Source: Bacteroidota bacterium (GTDB lineage Bacteria > Bacteroidota > Bacteroidia > Flavobacteriales > Flavobacteriaceae). From it: 16,379 bases of DNA. Below, one piece after another: positions 7,507-14,784 of this stretch (positions are counted from its first letter, which is position 1; every line of letters begins with the position of its first letter). Under the pieces are notes generated by a model. That model saw only the letters and a program-made list of their open reading frames with translations, was not told where the DNA came from and ran no database searches. The position numbers were made by a program, and so were the translations under genes. The stretch is from contig JAEWLN010000175.1 in assembly GCA_023457535.1 (NCBI GenBank), positions 1-16,379 of the forward strand. Direction: 5' to 3'.

Positions 7507-8745
7507 TTCCTGTTCGCCCATGTGGATCACATGCGCCATATTTTTGATCAGATTGTCGTGCTTTTTGACAAACGGATTGGTTTCGTCCCACACATAACCC
7601 GCGAGCACCGCACAAATCTTGCGCTTGACATCCGGATCTTCCGGTTGATGAAAGAATAATGTCTGTAGGTTACCGGTGTACCACTCCTTGACATACGTTG
7701 TAAAAACACCGATGCCGCGGCGCATGTAACCCGTGAATTCTTCGTCCCAATCCACTGTAATGCCCTGCTGTTCCTTCAGATACAATTTAGCGGCAAGCAT
7801 GCCCGATTCGGTCGCAAAGCAAACACCCGACGAAAACACCGGATCGAGAAATTCAGAACTGTTGCCCGTAAGCGCAAACCCGGGTCCCCACATCTTTTTA
7901 ACCGACCGCGAATAATTTTCAAGCTTGACCGGTTCGAACAAAAAGTCGACGCCGCCAAATCTTTTGACATAATAATCCGATAGTTTGATTGCGTTATTGA
8001 GCGCCTCGCGGTTATCCTTGCTTTCAGAAAGCGAATTGATGAATGATGTCGGGCCTACAACGCCCAATGACGTATTGCCGTTCGAGAATGGTATTACCCA
8101 AAGCCACACTTCAGTCTCTAAAATGTCAAACGAGATCAGCGTGCCTTCTTCTCCATCGGGACGGTTGATGTCATTGACATGCGTAAATATCGAAGAATGC
8201 GGATCCAGGTGCGACGGCGTGTCGAGATCAAGCAAACGCGGCAAAACGCGTCCGTAACCGCTCGAGTCGATGATCATCTTGGCGTGGATCTGTTTTTCAT
8301 TGCCGTCCTTATCGCGTACCGTCGTGATCGAATTCTTTCCTTCAAACGCTACGGCCAGCACTTCAGACTCAAACTCAAGGTCGATGCCTTTGCGGATGAT
8401 CTCCTGCGCCATCGTATTGTCAAAATCCGCGCGCGGGATCTGCCAGGTCCAGTCCCAGCCTTTGCCATATTTGTCGCTGAAATCAAACACGCAAATCTCT
8501 TCCCCGCGAATAAAACGCGCCCCGAGTTTCTTCTCGAAATTCATGGCGTCGAGGGCCGGGAACAGTCCGGCTTCGTCAAAATGGTCCATCACGCGCGGGA
8601 TCAGGCTTTCGCCAACGACCAACCGCGGGAACTTTGTCTTTTCGACTACTTTTACCTTGACGCCGTTATTGTGCAGATGCCCTGCAGAAACGCACCCGGA
8701 TGGCCCAGCACCAATCACCAAAACATCCACAAACTCCTTTATCAT
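7486..8745 (-). CDS. Flavin-dependent halogenase-like FAD monooxygenase of the pigment cluster
   Basis: The 419-residue protein starts with an FAD-binding Rossmann motif (VLVIGAGPSGCVSAGHL, 8-24). It then shows features of the flavin-dependent halogenase superfamily: VGESLIPRV (44-52), KLGARF (73-78) whose Lys73 aligns with the catalytic Lys in the KLGI-F segment of tryptophan halogenases, WQIPRADFD (101-109), the signature WxWxIP as WLWVIP (214-219), and F299-P302-S305-G307 in FLDPVFSSG, matching the Fx.Px.Sx.G motif. Such enzymes use FADH2, oxygen and halide to halogenate aromatic rings; a separate flavin reductase is needed. The gene diverges from the tyrosine ammonia-lyase, and some flexirubins are reported to be chlorinated, so the phenol ring of the polyene or resorcinol is a plausible substrate. 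That is inference: a hydroxylase or reductase of the same fold is the main alternative. The start at 8745 sits 120 bases from the lyase start. The last codons lie in the terminator. Confidence 0.78.
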   Translation of the reverse strand: MIKEFVDVLVIGAGPSGCVSAGHLHNNGVKVKVVEKTKFPRLVVGESLIPRVMDHFDEAGLFPALDAMNFEKKLGARFIRGEEICVFDFSDKYGKGWDWTWQIPRADFDNTMAQEIIRKGIDLEFESEVLAVAFEGKNSITTVRDKDGNEKQIHAKMIIDSSGYGRVLPRLLDLDTPSHLDPHSSIFTHVNDINRPDGEEGTLISFDILETEVWLWVIPFSNGNTSLGVVGPTSFINSLSESKDNREALNNAIKLSDYYVKRFGGVDFLFEPVKLENYSRSVKKMWGPGFALTGNSSEFLDPVFSSGVCFATESGMLAAKLYLKEQQGITVDWDEEFTGYMRRGIGVFTTYVKEWYTGNLQTLFFHQPEDPDVKRKICAVLAGYVWDETNPFVKKHDNLIKNMAHVIHMGEQEKTKNPV

Positions 8746-8749
8746 ATTA

Positions 8750-8781
8750 TTGCTGTTTTATAGATTATTATATTACATTTG
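8750..8781 (+). promoter_or_regulatory. Promoter of the tyrosine ammonia-lyase operon
   Basis: TTG (8750-8752), a 21-base spacer and TACATTTG (8774-8781) fit the Flavobacterium consensus TTG-N17-23-TAnnTTTG. It begins just outside the divergent flavoenzyme start (8745). Transcription near 8788 leaves a leader of about 78 bases. For the leftward gene only an imperfect TTAATTTG (8795-8788) is seen. Confidence 0.6.
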
Positions 8782-8865
8782 CCACTCCAAATTAACTACA
8801 ATTATTTTTAATAAAAAAAAGTAATTTAGGCAGTTGGCATGCCGAAATGAACAAGAAAAGGATTG

Positions 8866-10386
8866 ATGAATACAATTAAGGAATACTTAAGTTTAAGCGA
8901 GTTCGAGTCTGTCATTTTTGACAATCAAAAAATAGAGATCAGCGACGCCGTCCTGCGACGTGTCAAACGAAGTTTCAATTTTTTAAGTGAATTTTCAAAA
9001 AACAAGGTCATCTACGGCGTCAATACGGGTTTTGGCCCTATGGCGCAGTACCGCATCAAAGACGAAGATCGTATCCAACTGCAGTATAACCTGATCCGCA
9101 GCCATTCTTCCGGAACGGGTAAACCAATCGAACCGCAGGCGGTCAAAGCGGCCATCCTCGCGCGTTTGAATACGATGGCCCTCGGCTATTCGGGCGTACA
9201 TCCGTCGCTGATCCATTTGATGAAGGAACTGATCAACCGCGACATCACGCCGCTTATTTTTGAACACGGAGGCGTGGGTGCCTCGGGCGATCTGGTACAA
9301 CTTGCACACCTGGCCCTTGTGCTCATCGGCGAAGGGGAAGTGTTTTACAAAGGCGACAGACGTCCCACCCAGGAAGTTTTTGCGATCGAAGGCCTGGAGC
9401 CGATCAATGTCGAGATCCGGGAAGGCCTCGCGCTGATGAACGGCACCTCGGTCATGACGGGTATCGGGGTGGTCAATGTCCATAAAGCCAACAAATTGCT
9501 CGATTGGTCGCTTAAAATATCGTGTGCGATCAACGAGATCGTGCGCGCTTATGACGACCATTTGTCGTTTGAGCTCAACAACGTCAAATTGCATGAAGGC
9601 CAGCGCAAAGTTGCCGAGAAAATGCGCGAAAATCTGTCAGATAGCACGCTGATCCGCAAACGCGAAGACCATTTGTACACCGGTGAAAACCAGGAGGACG
9701 TGTTCAGCGAGAAAGTTCAGGAATACTATTCGCTGCGTTGCATCCCACAAATTCTCGGGCCGGTCAAGGAAACCATCGACAGCGTTGCGGCCATCCTAGA
9801 AAAAGAATTCAATTCGGCCAACGACAACCCGATCATCGACGTGGAAAACCGCCACGTTTATCACGGAGGCAACTTCCACGGGGACTATATTTCCCTGGAG
9901 ATGGACAAGCTAAAAATCGTCATCGCCAAACTCACGATGCTTGCCGAACGCCAGCTCAATTACCTGCTCAATTCAAAGATCAATGAATTGCTGCCGCCGT
10001 TTGTCAACCTCGGCACGCTCGGGTTCAACTTTGGCATGCAGGGCGTACAATTTACCGCCACGTCGACCACGGCCGAGAGCCAGATGCTGTCCAATCCGAT
10101 GTACGTGCACAGCATTCCTAACAACAACGACAACCAGGACATTGTAAGCATGGGGACCAACTCGGCAGTAATCGCGTCGAAGGTCATCGAAAATGCGTTT
10201 GAGGTGCTGGCCATCGAGCTGATCACTGTTGTGCAGGCGATCGATTACATGGAACAAAAAGACCAGGTATCATCTGTAACAAAAAAGATGTACGACGACA
10301 TACGCGCGATCATTCCAACATTTAAGCAGGATCAGGTCATGTATCCGTTTGTCCAGAAAGTCAAGGACCATTTGATAAATAATTAG
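8866..10386 (+). CDS. Tyrosine ammonia-lyase (MIO-dependent aromatic amino acid lyase)
   Basis: The enzyme removes ammonia from L-tyrosine to give 4-coumarate, the aryl starter of flexirubin. The frame opens at a TTG (8863), but ATG 8866 gives MNTIKEYLSL and sits behind AAAAGGATTG. The 506-residue protein has the self-forming MIO cofactor triad Ala139-Ser140-Gly141 in GGVGASGDLVQL, the catalytic Tyr50 in VIYGVNTGFGP (48-58), NGTSVMTG, and the late FNSANDNPI and YVHSIPNNNDNQD stretches. From memory it is very close, including MNTI-EYLSL and the ending VQKVKDHLINN, to the F. johnsoniae enzyme shown to be a specific TAL. The substrate-loop pair is Ser79-His80, the pair usual in histidine lyases, so automated tools may name it hutH; pigment-gene context and the FjTAL resemblance argue against that. 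It is the first gene of the rightward operon; no terminator separates it from the next gene 41 bases on. Confidence 0.93.
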   Translation: MNTIKEYLSLSEFESVIFDNQKIEISDAVLRRVKRSFNFLSEFSKNKVIYGVNTGFGPMAQYRIKDEDRIQLQYNLIRSHSSGTGKPIEPQAVKAAILARLNTMALGYSGVHPSLIHLMKELINRDITPLIFEHGGVGASGDLVQLAHLALVLIGEGEVFYKGDRRPTQEVFAIEGLEPINVEIREGLALMNGTSVMTGIGVVNVHKANKLLDWSLKISCAINEIVRAYDDHLSFELNNVKLHEGQRKVAEKMRENLSDSTLIRKREDHLYTGENQEDVFSEKVQEYYSLRCIPQILGPVKETIDSVAAILEKEFNSANDNPIIDVENRHVYHGGNFHGDYISLEMDKLKIVIAKLTMLAERQLNYLLNSKINELLPPFVNLGTLGFNFGMQGVQFTATSTTAESQMLSNPMYVHSIPNNNDNQDIVSMGTNSAVIASKVIENAFEVLAIELITVVQAIDYMEQKDQVSSVTKKMYDDIRAIIPTFKQDQVMYPFVQKVKDHLINN

Positions 10387-10427
10387 TACATTAGTATCAT
10401 CATCATAAATCATTAAATCAAATCATC

Positions 10428-11552
10428 ATGAAAAAAAATCTTTTTTTCGCACTGCTGCTCGCCGTTAATTTCGCGGGCGCTCAGGAATTGGCGCTGGTTA
10501 AGAAAGACGGTAAATTCGGTTACATTGCCAAAACCGGTGAAATGGCGATCCAACCCAGGTATAAAGTGGCCAAGAACTTTTCCGACGGGCTCGCCGCAGC
10601 AGAAGAAAACGGCAAATGGGGTTTCATCAACCCAAAAGGCGACTGGGTCATTCCCGCCACTTTCGATGATGCCAAGTATTTTGACAGCGGCATTTGCGTG
10701 GTAGGCAAGGACAAAAAATGGTTCTATATCGACAAAAAAGGCGAAACGCTCAAAGGCGTCGAAACCGAGAAAGTATTTGATTTTGAAGACGGGCTGGCGT
10801 TTATCAAACGCGGCGACAAAATCGGGATCATCAACAGCAAGTTCGCGACCGTGGTCGAACCCAAATATGATCAGATCAAATCGTTCCACGACGGATATGC
10901 GCGTGTCAAGAACAACGACCGTTGGGGCATCATCGATAAAACAGGAAAAGTAGTTGTCGAGCTCATTTATGACGACATCGGCGACTATTCAAAAGGTGTT
11001 GCGTGGGCCAAGAACGGTACGGCTCTAGGGCTCGTGATCGACGGCAAATTCAAAGCCATGGACGGCGTGGAGAAGATCTGGGATTTTGAAGGCCGGAACC
11101 TTACCTATGCCAAGAAAAACGATAAGATCGGATTCATCGACACCAAAGGCAATTGGGCGATCGAACCCAAATTCGACAAGGCCAAGGCGTTCAACAAAGG
11201 ACTCGCGCCGGTGATGATCGGCAAAAAATGGGGCTATGCCAATGCAAAAGGCGACCTGGTGATCCAACCTACATACAACGATGCCGAAGTATTCAGCAAC
11301 GATGGCCTGGCGCCGGTCAAAGACAAAGACTGGGGCTTTATCAACGAAAGCGGCAAACTGGTCATCCCGACCCAATACGGCATCACCGCCGGCGGATTCG
11401 GTGGACTTGTTGCGCTGTTCCGCGAAGACGAAAAAGGGTTCAAGGACGGTTTGGCCCGCGTAAAGAACGAAAAAAGATGGGGCTTTTTAAAAACTGACGG
11501 AACTGTTCTGGGCAACCAGTGGTACGATCAGGCAGAGCCTTTTAAAAAATAA
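10428..11552 (+). CDS. Secreted WG-repeat protein within the pigment operon
   Basis: The 374-residue protein starts with a Sec signal peptide (MKKNLFFALLLAVNFAGAQ, cleavage likely after Ala18). The rest is WG (KWG) repeats: about eight to nine units of the form KWGFI-xx-KGxxVIPxxFDxAxxFxxGLAxV, seen as GKFGYI, GKWGFI, KKWFYI, DKIGII, DRWGII, DKIGFI, KKWGYA, DKDWGFI and KRWGFL. The repeats run nearly to the C-terminus, so there is no separate catalytic domain, T9SS tail or lipobox. WG repeats form beta-rich, probably toroidal or solenoid scaffolds; their biochemical role is mostly unknown. It lies 41 bases after the lyase and 8 bases before the ketoreductase on the same strand, with no terminator, so it is very probably co-transcribed. 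A periplasmic or envelope role in holding, moving or localising the pigment is conceivable but only a guess. Confidence 0.88.
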   Translation: MKKNLFFALLLAVNFAGAQELALVKKDGKFGYIAKTGEMAIQPRYKVAKNFSDGLAAAEENGKWGFINPKGDWVIPATFDDAKYFDSGICVVGKDKKWFYIDKKGETLKGVETEKVFDFEDGLAFIKRGDKIGIINSKFATVVEPKYDQIKSFHDGYARVKNNDRWGIIDKTGKVVVELIYDDIGDYSKGVAWAKNGTALGLVIDGKFKAMDGVEKIWDFEGRNLTYAKKNDKIGFIDTKGNWAIEPKFDKAKAFNKGLAPVMIGKKWGYANAKGDLVIQPTYNDAEVFSNDGLAPVKDKDWGFINESGKLVIPTQYGITAGGFGGLVALFREDEKGFKDGLARVKNEKRWGFLKTDGTVLGNQWYDQAEPFKK

Positions 11553-11560
11553 AATACAAT

Positions 11561-12295
11561 ATGATGAAATGTGCGTTGGTGACCGGCGGTTCCCGCGGAA
11601 TCGGGAGCGCGATATGCCAAAAACTAGCCGTTGATACAGATTATCACATTCTGATCAACTACCAATCGAACAAGGCTGCGGCCCAGCAAACACTGGACGC
11701 GGTGCGCCAGGCAGGCGGAACAGGCGAGATCATTGGCTTTAACGTCTCGCAGGCCGATGAGGTCCGCGATGCGCTTACCGCGTGGCAGGAGGCCAACCCT
11801 GAAGCGGTAGTCGAAGTCATCGTCAACAATGCCGGCATCGCCAAAGACGGATTGTTCATGTGGATGAGCCACGAGGATTGGAGCAGTGTCATCAATACAA
11901 GCCTGAACGGGTTTTTCAACGTGACGAACTTTTTCATCCAGAAGATGCTGCGCAACAAATACGGGCGTATCATCAATATGGTGTCTGTTTCCGGGGTTAA
12001 AGGTACGCCGGGGCAAACCAATTATTCGGCTGCAAAAGGTGCGGTCGTTGCCGCTACCAAGGCGCTCGCGCAGGAAGTGGCCAAACGCAATATCACGGTC
12101 AATGCCGTGGCCCCAGGGTTTATCCGAAGCGACATGACAGCCAGTCTCGACGAGAAAGAACTCATCAGGATGATTCCGGCCAACCGGTTTGGTGAAGTCG
12201 AAGAAGTGGCGGACCTGGTAAGCTTCCTGGCGTCGAAAAAGTCCGGTTACATTACCGGCGAAACCATTAATATTAACGGCGGGATTTACTCATAA
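11561..12295 (+). CDS. fabG: 3-oxoacyl-ACP reductase, FabG-type SDR, for the aryl polyene
   Basis: This short-chain dehydrogenase (244 residues) should reduce the beta-keto group after each chain extension with NADPH. The nucleotide-binding motif is TGGSRGIG (8-15), NNAG lies at 89-92, and the catalytic set is Asn116, Ser142, Tyr155 and Lys159 (NYSAAKG), with the late PGFIRSDMT (185-193) and INGGIYS end as in FabG. Two ATGs in a row (11561, 11564) make the exact start uncertain by one codon. Eight bases separate it from the WG gene and three from the ketosynthase, so translational coupling is likely. Its place beside ketosynthase and ACP marks it as a dedicated copy rather than the housekeeping fatty-acid gene. 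Confidence 0.92.
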   Translation: MMKCALVTGGSRGIGSAICQKLAVDTDYHILINYQSNKAAAQQTLDAVRQAGGTGEIIGFNVSQADEVRDALTAWQEANPEAVVEVIVNNAGIAKDGLFMWMSHEDWSSVINTSLNGFFNVTNFFIQKMLRNKYGRIINMVSVSGVKGTPGQTNYSAAKGAVVAATKALAQEVAKRNITVNAVAPGFIRSDMTASLDEKELIRMIPANRFGEVEEVADLVSFLASKKSGYITGETININGGIYS

Positions 12296-12298
12296 ACG

Positions 12299-13525
12299 AT
12301 GGACAGAAGGGTGGTCATTACCGGCATGGGTATTTACTCCTGCATCGGCACTTCGCTCGATGAGGTCAAAGATTCGCTGTACGCGGGTAAATCGGGGATA
12401 CGGTTTGACCCTGAACGCAAGGAATTCGGGTTCCGGTCCGCGCTTACCGGCATGGTGCCAAAACCCGAGCTCAAGGATTTGTTGTCCAGACGGCAGCGCA
12501 TCAGCGTGGGCGAGGAAACCGAATACGCCTATATGGCAACGGTTGAGGCGCTCCGGAATGCAGGGATCGAGGACGCTTTTTTTGACACGCGTGAAGTAGG
12601 GATTCTGTACGGCAACGACTCGGTGTCGCGCGGCATTATCGAAGCCACCGATGTGATCCGCGAGAAAAAAGACACCGCATTGATCGGATCTGGCGCGATT
12701 TTCAAATCGATGAACTCCACCGTGACGATGAACCTGTCGACCATTTTTAAGCTACGCGGCATCAACCTGACCGTTAGCGCGGCTTGTGCAAGCGGCTCTC
12801 ACTCGATCGGACTGGGCTATTACCTGATCAAAAGCGGCATGCAGGATGTGATCATCTGTGGCGGCGCGCAGGAAATCAACAAATTTGCGATGAGCAGCTT
12901 TGACGGGCTGGGCGTTTTTTCCCCGCGCGAGGAAGATCCGCAAAAGGCTTCCCGGCCGTTTGATTCGGCACGCGACGGACTGGTTCCCTCGGGCGGCGGC
13001 GCAACGTTGATCCTTGAAAGTTATGAGTCGGCGCTCGCGCGAGGGGCCAACATCATTGCTGAGGTCATCGGATACGGATTTTCATCCAACGGCGGACACA
13101 TTTCAACCCCTAATGTTGACGGTCCGGCAACGGCCATGCAGCGCGCGCTCAGCCAGGCAGGTCTTGATCCGTCGGACATAGACTATATCAATGCGCACGC
13201 GACTTCTACTCCTGTAGGCGATGCGAACGAGGCCAAAGCGATCTTTGAAGTATTCGGCCAAAGCAACCCACCGGTGAGCTCGACCAAATCGATGACGGGA
13301 CACGAGTGCTGGATGGCCGGGGCGAGCGAAGTGATTTATTCGATCCTGATGATGCAACACTCATTTATTGCACCCAATATCAACCTGGAAAACCCCGATG
13401 AGGATTCTGCAAAATTAAATTTGGTTACCACAACGATAAGTAAAGAAATTAATATATTTTTGTCCAATTCGTTTGGTTTTGGAGGGACCAATTCGGCATT
13501 AATTGTTAAAAAGCACACATCCTGA
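12299..13525 (+). CDS. Beta-ketoacyl-ACP synthase (FabF-like) for aryl-polyene extension
   Basis: The enzyme condenses acyl chains with malonyl-ACP by decarboxylation. The 408-residue protein has the full Cys-His-His set: Cys163 in VSAACASGSHS, His300 in NAHATSTPVGD and His335 in KSMTGHECWMAGASE, with Lys330 and the C-terminal SNSFGFGGTNSALIV. With all three present it should be an active ketosynthase, not a chain-length factor. Where FabF reads GHxxGAAG, this protein has GHECWMAGASE, a change shared as far as I recall by aryl-polyene ketosynthases. The ATG lies three bases after the fabG stop, and the stop shares one base with the ACP start. The last 120 bases of the gene are clearly more AT-rich than the rest. 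Confidence 0.93.
   Translation: MDRRVVITGMGIYSCIGTSLDEVKDSLYAGKSGIRFDPERKEFGFRSALTGMVPKPELKDLLSRRQRISVGEETEYAYMATVEALRNAGIEDAFFDTREVGILYGNDSVSRGIIEATDVIREKKDTALIGSGAIFKSMNSTVTMNLSTIFKLRGINLTVSAACASGSHSIGLGYYLIKSGMQDVIICGGAQEINKFAMSSFDGLGVFSPREEDPQKASRPFDSARDGLVPSGGGATLILESYESALARGANIIAEVIGYGFSSNGGHISTPNVDGPATAMQRALSQAGLDPSDIDYINAHATSTPVGDANEAKAIFEVFGQSNPPVSSTKSMTGHECWMAGASEVIYSILMMQHSFIAPNINLENPDEDSAKLNLVTTTISKEINIFLSNSFGFGGTNSALIVKKHTS
13455..13462 (+). promoter_or_regulatory. Possible internal -7 box in the AT-rich end of the ketosynthase gene
   Basis: TATTTTTG matches TAnnTTTG, and TAAATTTG occurs at 13416-13423. Neither has a TTG at the right distance, so both are weak. They lie in an AT-rich stretch (about 13405-13515) just ahead of the ACP gene, where an extra promoter for the ACP would be useful. 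Confidence 0.22.
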
Positions 13526-13779
13526 TGAATAAAGAAGCGATTATCGAAAAGATCAACGGATTTTTGTCGGAAGAATTTGAAACCGACCCGGACGATATCA
13601 CCCCGGAGGCGATCCTCAAAGACACGCTCGGGCTGGACAGTCTGGATTATGTAGATCTTGTCGTTTCGATCGAATCCCACTTTGGCGTCAAACTGGTCGA
13701 GGCCGATTTTGTAGGCATATCGACTTTCCAGACGTTTTACGATCTGATCGAAAATAAACTCAAACTCAAAAACAACTAA
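13525..13779 (+). CDS. Acyl carrier protein of the pigment cluster
   Basis: This 84-residue, strongly acidic protein carries the growing chain on a 4'-phosphopantetheine arm. Helix 2 begins with the attachment motif LGLDSLDYVDL, with Ser39 in the DSL triplet. The FETDPDDITPEAILKDTLG loop before it and the short final helices match an ACP fold; residues 78-84 form a Lys/Asn-rich tail. The ATG overlaps the ketosynthase stop (TGATG), pointing to translational coupling. A terminator overlaps its stop codon, so it is the last gene of the strongly expressed block. A phosphopantetheinyl transferase is not in the window. Confidence 0.93.
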   Translation: MNKEAIIEKINGFLSEEFETDPDDITPEAILKDTLGLDSLDYVDLVVSIESHFGVKLVEADFVGISTFQTFYDLIENKLKLKNN

Positions 13780-13804
13780 ACTCCTGAACCGGGAGTTTTT
13801 TTTT
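13778..13804 (+). terminator. Intrinsic terminator or attenuator after the ACP gene
   Basis: AAACTCC pairs with GGAGTTT around a TGAACCG loop (the stem can also form with an inner C-G pair) and runs into a tract of about ten Ts. It starts inside the ACP stop codon and ends eight bases before the ATG of the next cluster gene, so it may allow partial read-through. Confidence 0.8.
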
Positions 13805-13812
13805 AATTGATC

Positions 13813-14703
13813 ATGGCACAATGGGAAGGCAAGTCCAAAGGAACGGTTCTGGGCTATAAAATCTTCGTTTTCTTTATCCGGAAAGTGGGTATTCGCGCCG
13901 CATACGGATTGCTGTTCTTTGTGGCGTCATACTATTTTATTTTCCTGACCAAAAGCAACCGCGCCATATTTTACTACTTCCGCCGCAGACTCGGCTATTC
14001 CTGGTGGAGGGCCAAACGCAGCGTGTTTTGGAGCTATTTTACATTCGGGCAAACGATCATCGACAAAATTTCGATCGCTGCCGGCATGCGCAATAAATTT
14101 ACCTACGAATTTGACGGCATCGATTTGCTTCACCAGTTGCTGCGCGAGAAAAAAGGCGGTGTGATGATCAGCGCACACGTCGGGAATTTTGAGATCGCCG
14201 AACACTTTTTTGGCGAGATCGACCTCGATTTTCAGATCAACCTCGTTACGACGGACCTCGAACATTCGGCCATTAAGCATTACCTGGAAAGCATCACCAA
14301 AAAGTCGGGCATCAAATTCATCATTATCAAGGAGGATCTCGGCCATATTTTCGAGATCAATGCGGCGCTCGCGCGCAATGAGTTGGTTTGTTTTACAGGC
14401 GACCGTTATTTTGAGGGCGTCAAATACCTCGAAGCCGATTTGCTTGGCCAAGCCGCCAAGTTTCCTTCCGGACCGTTCCTGATTGCTTCCCGGCTCAAGG
14501 TTCCCGTGGTTTTTGTCTATGTGATGAAGGAGCCCAACCTGCATTATCATCTGTACGCGCGCCGTGCAGAGGTCAGGCATCGCGATGAAAAGGCGCTGTT
14601 GCAGGCTTATGTGGACAGCGTGGAAGCCATCATCGGGCGTTATCCGCTGCAATGGTTCAACTATTTCGATTTCTGGGGAACATTGCCGCCAAAAGAAGGT
14701 TAA
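13813..14703 (+). CDS. LpxL/HtrB-like membrane acyltransferase of the cluster
   Basis: The frame opens at a TTG (13807), but ATG 13813 gives MAQWEGKSKG and a 296-residue protein. An N-terminal hydrophobic segment (about 28-46, AAYGLLFFVASYYFIFL) anchors it in the inner membrane, as in lipid A late acyltransferases. The catalytic HX4E motif is His122-Glu127 in ISAHVGNFEIAEHFF. A GDRYF segment and a later FPSGPFLIASRLKVPVVFVYV stretch also match the LPLAT family. Aryl-polyene clusters commonly encode such an enzyme. Here it could join the polyene to the dialkylresorcinol or to a membrane lipid; that is inference. Only eight bases separate its ATG from the T tract of the preceding terminator, leaving no room for a promoter of its own, so it depends on read-through or on a promoter inside the ACP or ketosynthase genes. 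Confidence 0.88.
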   Translation: MAQWEGKSKGTVLGYKIFVFFIRKVGIRAAYGLLFFVASYYFIFLTKSNRAIFYYFRRRLGYSWWRAKRSVFWSYFTFGQTIIDKISIAAGMRNKFTYEFDGIDLLHQLLREKKGGVMISAHVGNFEIAEHFFGEIDLDFQINLVTTDLEHSAIKHYLESITKKSGIKFIIIKEDLGHIFEINAALARNELVCFTGDRYFEGVKYLEADLLGQAAKFPSGPFLIASRLKVPVVFVYVMKEPNLHYHLYARRAEVRHRDEKALLQAYVDSVEAIIGRYPLQWFNYFDFWGTLPPKEG

Positions 14704-14760
14704 CCGATTGAGAATGACAGTCAAATTACGGGCGTTTCACGGTTTTACCGTTTTTTCGCT

Positions 14761-14768
14761 TAAATTTG
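14761..14768 (+). promoter_or_regulatory. Candidate -7 box for darA
   Basis: TAAATTTG is a full match to TAnnTTTG in the 81-base gap before darA, but no TTG is found 17-23 bases upstream. Transcription would start near 14775, leaving about ten bases of leader. A short ACGG-TTTTA-CCGT hairpin with a T run lies just upstream (about 14739-14756). Confidence 0.35.
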
Positions 14769-14784
14769 CAGCAATTTTCAAAAT

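Noticed and set aside
8836..8843. Perfect 8-base palindrome GGCATGCC between the lyase promoter and its start, a possible operator
   Set aside because: An 8-base palindrome is expected by chance fairly often in a gap of this size, it does not extend outward, and no regulator gene is nearby.
9960..10257. Open frames on the minus strand inside the lyase gene
   Set aside because: They are antisense shadows of a strongly conserved coding frame, with composition and residue content unlike real proteins.
10385..10427. Short direct repeats of ATCAT/CAAATCAT between the lyase and the WG-repeat gene
   Set aside because: Simple AT-rich sequence in a 41-base gap without a promoter or hairpin; no CRISPR or binding-site pattern.
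14739..14756. Hairpin ACGG-TTTTA-CCGT followed by Ts before darA, a possible terminator
   Set aside because: The stem is only four base pairs and lies inside the cluster; too weak to call.
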